NCBI GenBank assembly: GCA_911728455.2
Contig: OU452233.1
Span: forward strand, 16,996,087-17,060,086
Source of the DNA: Marthasterias glacialis
Taxonomy: Eukaryota > Echinodermata > Asteroidea > Forcipulatida > Asteriidae
Length of the DNA: 64,000 nt
Direction of reading: 5' to 3'
The notes below the pieces were generated by a model, which searched no databases, was not told where the DNA came from, and worked only from the letters and a program-made list of their open reading frames with translations. How positions within the stretch are numbered: the stretch's first letter is position 1; each line of letters starts with the position of its first letter. The translations under genes and the position numbers were made by a program. This document shows, piece by piece, positions 49,009 to 56,000 of this stretch.

Positions 49009-50338
49009 GGGAGAAGAACACGAAGGAATCGTCACTTACTTCTCGTCTGGGATGATTTCCTTCCAGCCGCGACGCATGTACTTTTCCCCGGATCCGTGGT
49101 TGCGAGATCCCTTGCCGAAGAACGAGCGCCAGCCGCCTCGCCTACGTGCCTGCTGACGCGGCTTCTCCTGCTCGTCCTCCGGGGAGTCAAACACCGCAGC
49201 AACTTCATTCTTATTACCTCCGCACGGCACCATCATGAAATGCTTCTTGTTCCCAACGATTTCGATGGGGTAAAAAATATCAGAGCAAATTTCAGACCTT
49301 GTTCTCTGAGGTACTTTTTCGTTTGGTTCTGAACTTTTCTGCACGTTGTATTCAGAGAGAAGTTCGTGTTTGCAAAATGCGCTCATTTTTTGTTGACTGT
49401 GCTCGGCGTTTTTGTGACGTACAATGTAAGTGTGCGTCATGCGCGTTAAAACGACTGTGCAAGGGAGTCTCGCGCGCTTTCGAACATTAGCACCCGTTAA
49501 AGTGCGCGATGTTGTTTCCTTCACACCACCATCACCATGTATAGGCCATCCCCTCCATTTCATAGCGCTGATAACCGTAAGCACATACAAAGGCAAGCTA
49601 ACCTTCCGGTGTTTATACTGTAGGAAACCAAGTGACGTAACAATGCAAATCCATGGTAAATGGGCAAGTTAGCCGCCTAATTTTCTGGCAAACTTGTGAA
49701 ATACGCTTACGCTTTAGCAAATTTTTTTCTGCTATAGTTAGCACAAAAACGTGGTTAAAGGGTTGCAGCGCTATGAAATTAGGCTCAGCAGACAGCCACG
49801 GGTCTTAACATCACGGACCGACCCGACCCGACACATAGCAGCAGATAGAGAGAAGTGGAAAAAACTAAACAGAGTGCGCAAGTGTCAGATATACTTGACG
49901 CAAGCGCTTAGATGAGATGAAGCAAGGTTCTGCTTGCCATTAAGCACAATTCAGCGCTTAACGTAAGCCTGTTTTTTTTTTTTTAAGAAAGTCAGCACAG
50001 AATGTTGGCTTGTACGCGTGAAAACTTCGTGTTTCTATCTCAGACATGGTTCTCTGTTTCTTGACCGACGTACCAGTACTGTCCAATGGGAACAATTCAT
50101 GTTTTGATCTGTGGGAATGGTGAGGGTTAGGGCCAGGGACAGGATTCTGTGGAGTGTCGTAATGAAATTGTCAAGGTTGGGGTTTGTGATAATGTTCTCC
50201 CATTAAGACAATTTCTAAGTGTACAAATCAAAATTACAATGGAATTCAGACACCTTCCCTGTAACAATTCTCAATCATTCTAGTCATAAAACTTGTTGTT
50301 GTCTGTTTCAGAATTACATGTTCTTTGAGATGACCTAA
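26806..50338 (+). CDS. PLSCR: Phospholipid scramblase family protein (7 exons, 254 aa)
   Basis: Scramblases are membrane-associated proteins linked to Ca2+-dependent movement of phospholipids between bilayer leaflets. Exons: 26806-27004, 28777-28851, 29897-30089, 30927-31038, 31712-31811, 32172-32230 and 50312-50338; every junction has a GT donor, an AG acceptor and matching phase. Family hallmarks in order: a short Pro-rich N-terminus (residues 9-16), DLEVLKHTDRVTV (48-60), a CGPARSF motif (101-107), the palmitoylation-type cluster CCCPCC (131-136), GYVKQTW (151-157), a second cluster PCCPCRC (180-186), RKQWGS (206-211), the Ca2+-binding-type segment DHETFNIDFPP (219-229), and a C-terminal hydrophobic helix ending NYMFFEMT (about 236-254). 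It is shorter than human PLSCR1, mainly at the N-terminus. Intron 6 is 18 kb and carries a gene on the opposite strand. Confidence 0.88.
27005..28776 (+). other. Scramblase intron 1
   Basis: Contains the poly-C element at 27.2 kb and a G-run of 15 at 27607-27622. Ends in TTCTTTTCGTAG. No other feature. Confidence 0.6.
27190..27402. mobile_element. Copy of the CAGTGGCG poly-C element in scramblase intron 1
   Basis: CAGTGGCGGCGCTACG at the left, GTGCCCCCCCAC and TTGCCCCCCCCCCC inside, and GGTGCTGCCGCTGC at the right. Non-coding. Confidence 0.45.
28966..29332 (+). mobile_element. tRNA-derived SINE, family 1, full length, in scramblase intron 2
   Basis: CGTGTCGTGGCCGAGCGGTT head, GGGTTCGAATCCCGGTCATG box B region, CCTTGAGCAAGACACTTTAC body, and tail GAGCGCTATATAAGACGCC followed by ATT repeats. 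Confidence 0.85.
29450..29520. mobile_element. MITE-like element, GTCGTCA family, right-end fragment
   Basis: GTGCGCGTAATAACTTGG ... CATTTACTGCTATAGTCATG then ACGACGCAGCCCCTTTAA. Matches the right end of the copy at 47.6 kb. Confidence 0.65.
29897..30089 (+). CDS. PLSCR: Scramblase exon 3, Cys-rich core
   Basis: This exon gives the firmest identification. It encodes CCSRFWCGPARSF and then RCDACCCPCC, the cysteine cluster palmitoylated in vertebrate scramblases, and ends in GYVKQ before a donor ACGTAAGA. The acceptor is TTTTTCTTATAG. It carries a completed codon at both ends (2 bases in, 2 bases out). Confidence 0.92.
30416..30767. mobile_element. MITE-like element with CCAGCTCAACATTGGT ends, copy 1
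   Basis: AACTCCAGCTCAACATTGGT at the left and ACCGATGTTGAGCTGGGGCT at the right are inverted. Interior shares CATTCTTTG and ACCATGTAAGGTA with 51.4-51.8 kb. Confidence 0.75.
30768..30868. mobile_element. MITE-like element, GTCGTCA family, fragment beside scramblase exon 4
   Basis: CGCACGTGGGCAGTATCTGG ... ATGACGACACATCCCCTTTA. Ends 58 bases before the exon 4 start (30927), so it may supply part of the 3' splice region. It directly follows another MITE-like element. Confidence 0.65.
31412..31520 (+). mobile_element. Degenerate family 1 SINE head
   Basis: CGTGTAGTGTCCAAACGGCG ... GCGGTTCGACTCCCGTCACG then TTTGAGCAAGATACTTTAG. Box A and box B are both recognisable but mutated. In scramblase intron 4. 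Confidence 0.55.
32366..32545 (-). mobile_element. tRNA-derived SINE, family 2
   Basis: Reverse complement reads GGATAGCTCAGTTGGTAGAA (box A) and AAGTTCAAACCCCGTTTTC (box B) next to GACCGCCAACATTAGGGCT. The last motif is shared with 53500-53640. In scramblase intron 6, 140 bases after exon 6. Confidence 0.7.
34680..35480. repeat. 72-bp minisatellite
   Basis: ACGTTAGAT recurs at 34765, 34837, 34909, 34981 and 35056, giving a period of 72 (one copy has a 3-base insertion). Diverged copies with CATACGATAGAG spacers continue to about 35480. Each unit holds GTTATCATCACATTAACCCC and CAGAGTTACCATCACCTC. Confidence 0.9.
36643..37052. mobile_element. Full-length-looking short inverted-repeat element (CAGTGGCGTAACTA family)
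   Basis: Left end CAGTGGCGTAACTA, right end CTAGTTTCGCCGCTG: imperfect terminal inverted repeats about 15 bases long, with poly-C tracts just inside. About 410 bases, no coding capacity. Contains a (TTTG)n run at 36795-36842. Confidence 0.6.
42640..42812. repeat. GCTTAGCA-rich repeat, inverted pair
   Basis: GCTACCAGCCAAGTTATACG ... ATGGGCTGGTAGCC forms an inverted repeat flanked by GCTAAGCG and GCTTAGCA motifs. In scramblase intron 6. Confidence 0.55.
43496..49386 (-). CDS. Five-exon nested gene, 381-residue charged protein of unknown function
   Basis: Not recognised. It lies antisense inside scramblase intron 6. Exons: 49386-49040 (115 codons plus 2 bases), 47274-47124, 45815-45607, 44429-44175 and 43679-43496 (ends TAA). 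All four junctions have good GTAAGT/GTAAGG/GTGAGT donors, CAG acceptors and consistent phase, which is unlikely by chance. Residues 40-67 look folded (FYPIEIVGNKKHFMMVPCGG). The rest is low-complexity: basic blocks (RRRGGWRSFFGKG at 81-93, RGFQRLFARGRQG at 173-184, GKKARRKTTRYRY in exon 3) alternate with acidic ones (DHVEEEEPVD in exon 4, EDLENFEN at the C-terminus). No signal peptide or membrane helix. The frame is open upstream to an ATG at 49558, which would add 57 residues; 49386 has A at -3 and is preferred only tentatively. Two internal copies of G-aromatic-x-R-x-F-x-x-G suggest an internal repeat. Confidence 0.72.
45885..46330. repeat. Dispersed repeat, opposite-orientation relative of 18.7-19.2 kb
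   Basis: GGAGATCACGTGGCCATGTT, CTGGCAGGCAAGATACTGC and GTGAGATGTGCCCCTTTCCT match the reverse complement of the 18.7 kb copy. In nested-gene intron 2. Confidence 0.6.
46490..47112 (+). mobile_element. CR1/L2-like retrotransposon 3' fragment
   Basis: One frame reads LLYGLPEKELSKIQLI and another LHWLPVTVLTVYIILLLTFK, then APTYLSELVHPHSSPNRTLR: the conserved C-terminal part of CR1/L2 ORF2 split by a frameshift. The 3' end GCTTTACAAAATGCC plus TTATT repeats matches the copy at 3.4-4.2 kb. It sits in intron 1 of the nested gene and within scramblase intron 6. Confidence 0.75.
47603..47828. mobile_element. MITE-like element, GTCGTCA family, second copy
   Basis: CACAAGGGGTGCTGGCC...GTGTGTCGTCATGATTATAG at the left and GTAATCATGACGACACAGCC at the right; inside, GCAGGCCTGTGGCTGTGC and GATGAACTCTCACCCA match 30790-30840 inverted. 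Confidence 0.7.
50312..50338 (+). CDS. PLSCR: Scramblase terminal coding exon 7
   Basis: After the acceptor TTGTCTGTTTCAG the exon reads NYMFFEMT and TAA in phase 0. It matches the DFMFFE at the end of the C-terminal helix in vertebrate scramblases and joins exactly to ...IGAAFLM of exon 6. The 18 kb distance from exon 6 is the main reason for caution. Weaker candidates at 34.1 kb lack this motif. Confidence 0.75.
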   Translation, partial: NYMFFEMT

Positions 50339-50410
50339 ACTGGCCAAATCTCGACAATCAGAGAGGCATCGAGAAAGATCGCGGTCACTGGACATGTCCG
50401 TACACCATCT

Positions 50411-50680
50411 TATGGCCTTATTTTTGACTGCAAGAGGGCGCCCTTTGGGGTAGATTGGGAAATAGTGTGGTAAACCAGATGCAATTAGACTTTTATAATA
50501 AAGCGGTTGATATACAACTTTTGAGTTTCTTTTATTAAAAGTTATACAATGTAATCAGTGTAAGATATTTGCTTAGAAAATTTGTAATTTTAATGTTTTG
50601 AATGAGTTTTATACTTTCAAAATGGAATTAGTATTGTGCCCCGTCTGGCTGTCAAAATTACGGCGTATTCAGCCGTTCGA
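50411..50680. repeat. Repeat in the scramblase 3' untranslated region
   Basis: GACTGCAAGAGGGCGCCCTT ... TTATACAATGTAATCAGTGT ... GGAATTAGTATTGTGCCC. Same-orientation partner of 24412-24720; contains the AATAAA at 50497. Confidence 0.8.
50497..50502 (+). terminator. Candidate poly(A) signal of the scramblase gene
   Basis: AATAAA 159 bases after the scramblase stop codon. It lies inside a repeat also present at 24.41-24.72 kb, so it is probably supplied by a mobile element. Confidence 0.5.
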
Positions 50681-52995
50681 CAGACTTATGTTCGAGTTCA
50701 ACAGACTTGCCTCCATTAGAATAAGTAAAAAAAGTTGCCGTGTAATCAAAATTGTATACACAAATGGGATTTTAAACCCTTGCCTTTTTTAGTGTTGTTT
50801 TTAAGGGTAGCCAAAACTCAGTTCTTTCCAATCCGTAGTCTCGATAGAAAAAGCATAACTACTGAGGTAAAGCTTCATTTTAATTTTGGAGAAACAGTCG
50901 TCAACTTTTTAACATGATTATCTTGAATCGCTTTTGGTTTGTATTATTTCACTCAGAGGACAAATTCAGTGTTTACAGTTTAACGTAAGAGAGTTTGGTC
51001 GTTAACCACCCTTCAACCTGTTGCTCAGTTTAGACAATGAAGGTAACCTCTAAATCTAAATGGATGAAAAAAAGACCATGGCCAAATTCCATGACTTCAA
51101 GAAGAGACCGATTGCGCGATCAATGTTTACATGTCATCACGTGACCTTTAGTGCGTACTACTGACTGGCTTTATTCGGCCACTCGAAGGTCTCCCGTACA
51201 AACTGGGAAATTTGTTCACAGATTTCAAGAAAGAAAAGCCTCTACATGTACCTAGGTACATGTAGATACTAATTTTGCTCATAGAAGAATAAACAAGAAT
51301 GAAAAAGTGCATGGCGGTCGGTGGGGAATTTATTCTCGTTTTACTTCCAAGTCCACAAATTCAAAGTTTGAGAGGAAACACCTGTCATGAACCATTTTCA
51401 ATCAATATACATTATTTCATGTTATTTCAGTTAAAACCCCAGCTCAACATTGGTAAACTGACTGTTAATGCTTCCATTCTTTGCACAAATCAAGATATTA
51501 TGTAATAAAACCAACCTGTGAAAATGTCAGTTTATTTCGTTGTTTCATTTGCGAGAAAACGGTAAAAATGCATTGAGCATTTTTTCTACGCATTCTTACA
51601 GGCAGAGTTTTCGTCGCACTGAGACGAAAACTAATTTTGGATCTTATTTCATTTATTATTAATTTAAAAAAGATAACACCTCTCAGGCAGAAATATATTT
51701 CAAGGACAGTTTTCAACCATCTTTAAATCTTTATACCATGTAAGGTATACGCAAATCTGTGAACTTTTATTTTTTCTTCTTACCAACGTTGAGCTGGGGC
51801 TTTAAACGGTTTTTAGTTTGCAGGTAACTTATAGGCAACTTGGCCTAAGAAAATTGATGAGATGGTCTACCGGTAAATACAAGGTCCATTGTGGATTTCG
51901 AGCGAGACGAATATTTTAACTGTGTAGTCCTCTCTTATTCCACACGCTTGGATTAAAAAAAACAAAAACAAAAACAAACAAACAAACAAACAAACTAAAA
52001 ATGAATAGCCGATAAGACAAGTTACATTTGTATAAATATTTATTTTATATAAACATGAATGAAGAAGGCTTTGTAAACAATTTTTTTTAAGTAAATTGTA
52101 TGGTACATGTATGTAAGGACTTAATAGTAAAATGGGGAATTTGATTGATGTAAACAATCAAAAGTCAGTTGCGCCTGGTGACCTAGTTTGAGGATCTTGC
52201 CCTAGGCCCTCTTGCCCACGGGCTTTTCACTTGGGGGCCCAGGTACCATGTTTTTTTTTTAATGACTTACATGTTTCTACTTTTTTTTTAATGGGGTAGC
52301 ACCTTGGGGGGGGGGGCACTGGAAATCTGTGGGTGTGCACAGGCTCCCCCGCCCCTGTGGTTACGCTGCTTAATTGTGTATAATGGAATCGCCAGTTAGC
52401 ACTCTAGTCAATAGCTCTGTGCACTTAGAATCCAAAGTCGAAACACTCAAAATCACATCGCTGTGTTACAATTTTTAGAAGAGCTTCTCATCTTGCATGC
52501 AGTTTTAGCCTTCGTTGATGCTTGGTCGTTACTTTGAGCACAGCCTGTGCTGCACATTTAAATCCACTTGCCTCTAGCTTACGTTAGTGAACTCTCTCTG
52601 ATCCAGAGCATTCTGTAGCAGTCACGCTCAGGCAAAGGTGCTACGACTACATCGTAAAACTTTGCATGGTTTATAGCCAGGCTTTATTGTCGCTCTCAGT
52701 GTTCCCAAACTGAAACTTAAAAGTTCACGGCAACGGTCCTTGATGATCCCGTGGGGGACATCAACGCAGAAAAAATTACAAGTTGCTTTGGTTAGTGGCT
52801 GTAAAAAGCACAGGCCTGATACTTCGTTCCCGTTTAAGGGCAAGGAAGTGTTTCCTTAGGAGATGATACCTCAACGATTGAAATGTCAAAATTCTACTGG
52901 AACATCTCAAGGGGCGCCGCGGTATCGACTGAGGTGTATGGAGGCTATTGCCTCCGCTGCCTCCATGAAATATCACGCCTGAAACTTCAATCTTT
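50681..52995. other. Convergent intergenic region between scramblase and eIF4E2
   Basis: One MITE-like copy (51.43 kb), (CAAA)n at 51958-51995 and poly-T/poly-G tracts near 52.25-52.32 kb resembling the poly-C family. The eIF4E2 3' untranslated region should lie in the right part. Confidence 0.45.
51432..51813. mobile_element. MITE-like element with CCAGCTCAACATTGGT ends, copy 2
   Basis: AAACCCCAGCTCAACATTGG at the left and CCAACGTTGAGCTGGGGCTT at the right. About 80-85% like the copy at 30.4 kb by eye. A truncated third copy is at 58320-58490 (CTTTATACCATGTAAG, CTTACCAATGTTG). Confidence 0.75.
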
Positions 52996-53038
52996 TTATT
53001 TGGTGAACATTTCGGTGTTTCTAAAGCTGGAGTTGTCC
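52996..53038 (-). CDS. EIF4E2: eIF4E2 terminal exon (short-tail form)
   Basis: Acceptor TTTCTTTACAG, then one base completing Lys211 and 13 residues (DNSSFRNTEMFTK) and TAA. The stop lies in AAATAAAAAG, which could also act as a poly(A) signal. No exon for the longer vertebrate-type tail was found between 53.0 and 53.9 kb. Confidence 0.75.
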
Positions 53039-56000
53039 CTGTAAAGAAAGACAAAGCACACGTTAGAAACGAAATGCAATACCAGACGACGCGACTGGAC
53101 TGTAGTCTTGGAGCTCAATGCGACCATAAAACACTTTGTAAACCACCAACAAATTATTTCTGTAATTCTGTAATATGTGCTGAACTTTAATATCGCAATT
53201 AGGAATTAGGAAATCTAATGCAGCGGTTTTTTCGCAAAACGAAAAACAGACTGCAGGACTTTTGGGTTGTGAGGTGACTGGCGCCGGTGCCTAACTAGAA
53301 TCTCGCCAGTGGTCTTGTGGGTATTTCAAGCCCTTACGATATTATATCAAATTCTTTTGTAAAATAGTGAGATTGTGCTATGAGAATGTGCCGCGTCAGA
53401 CTATTTAAATGTGGATACAAATCTACGACACGCCATTTTCAATCTTACCAATATTGCCAACACCCTTTAAACTATTATGATTTTGATAATTTTGGGTGAA
53501 CAAAGAAAAATTGATTGGAGCGGGATTTGAACCTGCCTCCATCGGTTTAACGTACCGACGCTCTACAAACTGAGCTATCCAGCCCTAATGTTGGCGGTCT
53601 CCCTATATTGTCAATATCTTTGTTCGGGGGTGCCAGTCAGAAGCCATTCAACTGGTTATTGCAGTGTAGCCAGGGACCACACCCCAAAATATATGATACA
53701 ACCATAGAGCTAGCTCTATGGATATAACCTGGGAAGCACCAGCACGGGGATCTACCTTAAGGGTGATGCGACTTTTTTTATTTAAAATATCAAGCAATAA
53801 ACCACAAGGGAAACAGACTGGGTAAATTTTTAAATCAATTTTTGGGTGAAGAAAGGCAATTTGGATAAATTAAAACCCTCATCCGAGGTGAGCTGGATAC
53901 TTACTTGATACTGTCAGTGTGTGTTTTGTACTCCATGATGGTGTTTGGAGGTAGATTCAAGACTCTCCTAAGAGTGTCCCTGATGCGGAGGCTAATCGTG
54001 ACGTCACTCGACGTTCTATTCCAGATCGAGATGATATCCTCCTGACAACCAAAACAAATCAATAAAAGTATAAACTATTGCTAGTAGACTTGCGGGTACA
54101 ACCATGTGTTTAAAACTCTTTCGTGAGGAGTGTTGGCTCTGAACAGAGCCGGAGTGGTCTCGACGTTTCGATCAGTTTGCCCTGACCAGGAGACGATCAG
54201 GGCATACTGATCGAAACATCGAGACCACTCCGGCTCTTTTCAGAGCCAACACTCCTCACACAAGAGCAAGTCTACCAGCAATAGTTTAGTCTTATTTCCT
54301 ACACCATGCAAAGCTTCAAACATCACTTAAATAAATATGAAATCATTAAATCAATAATTCAATCGAATAACTGCACAATCTCTTGGGATTGGACTCCCTG
54401 GGCCTTATTTCATAGAGCGGCTTTCTTTTAAGCGGAACATTTTGCTGAACAAAGTTCTGCTGAACAAAGCTAAGCAGGAAACCAGTCACAGATGGTGAAG
54501 TGTAATATGGTGTTTTTGGCTGGTAACCTTTCTGTGCTTTACCCTTTCCTTATCATACATGTAGGTGGCTTTTGTCGACTGCACTCATACCCCCTCTTCT
54601 TTACCATTGGTGACTTCAGTGGACAAAGGTTACACACACAAAAAAACCCACCCAAGCCGGTGAATAAAGGGCGCTTTTTATGACGCTTTCGTTTTGCCAA
54701 TGTTCACCCTCCATACCCAAGTTTACATTGGGTGGAATAAAAAGGAGTGATCTTTCCAATGACGGTAAAATAAAATAAGGGTTCTATTTTGCAATCACTT
54801 TCAAATAAATAAATAACAAAAAATAGGCAAGCCTACAATGGTTGAGAGGAAAGTCTGCTTTACAAGTTGTTCTGATTAAACAAGCGTTGTTATTATAAAT
54901 AGAGCAAAATAGGTGAGTGTGCAAAATAAAAGTGTTTTTGATCACACTCTGGGAAATTTAGAACAAAGGTCTCCGAATGGGTGCCTACAGTTTTTTTAAG
55001 AACGGCTGATTCCAACTATTCCTTTACAAGTGTCTGTTAATGTCAAAGACAATCTAGTTAGGATGACAACAATTACAGGGATGGATGACAAGACTTACGG
55101 CAAATCTGATGGACACAACCGCTCCGCAGATCTCATCCCCCACCATGAACTGTTCCCCTAGCATGGCTAGGATGAGGTTCTCCCAAAGACGAGAGGCCAG
55201 GCCTTTCCTTAATCGCACGATCCATTTCCCGCCACTCTTATTTGCATCATCCTGGATGATGCAGATACAGAAAAAGAAGGAAAAAACAAGAAAAAAACAA
55301 AACAAACATTGAGTTGTCAAGGGCTGACCTACGTAGGCTTTTATACAATTTTAAGGCTATTTAATAACATTTTTAACAATTTTTCTGAGGGCAAAAAATA
55401 AAAAAAAAATGGAAATCAGACTAAAGTAGGAAAAGAATATCAATCATGCCTGTGATCAGCAGAGTGTGGGTTCGAGTCCTGGTCTTGACACTTGTGCTCT
55501 TAAACAAGACACTTAAACATTTTTGCTTCGTCCTTTGGACGGGATGTGTGAGCCGTAGGTCCTGTGCGTTATGTAATGCACTTAGAAGAACCCAGTTTCA
55601 TAAGTCACTAAGAGAAGGGGTCCTCGGTGTTTCTGGCAGTGGCTGCTGAATGCATTGCAGCACCTTATGAGGCGCTACAAACATGGGTCGCACAAATCCA
55701 AAACTTCAAAAACTGGTCTTAAAAATAATATAACAAGCGCCTTGAGTACCTAACTGTTGGTATTATACATGTGCTATGTAACACTCCAGTGTTATTATTA
55801 TTATTATTATTACATGTATATTACTGAACATCCCCAGTCTCTTGACATCCCAAATGTGCCCTAACGAACAAGATCATCCGAACATTCTTGGTCTAGTTCC
55901 CTGTGCGCATTTTAGAATCATTGATACCAATTTTCATTATACCGATTGGGGATCAGACTATACTTCCATCAAGCCTCAGTAGACCTTTCTTTTGTTGATA

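Noticed and set aside
49386..53905. Splicing of eIF4E2 exon 6 into the nested gene as one fused gene
   Set aside because: A phase-compatible AG exists near 49400 but it has no pyrimidine tract, and eIF4E2 already has a good terminal exon at 53038.
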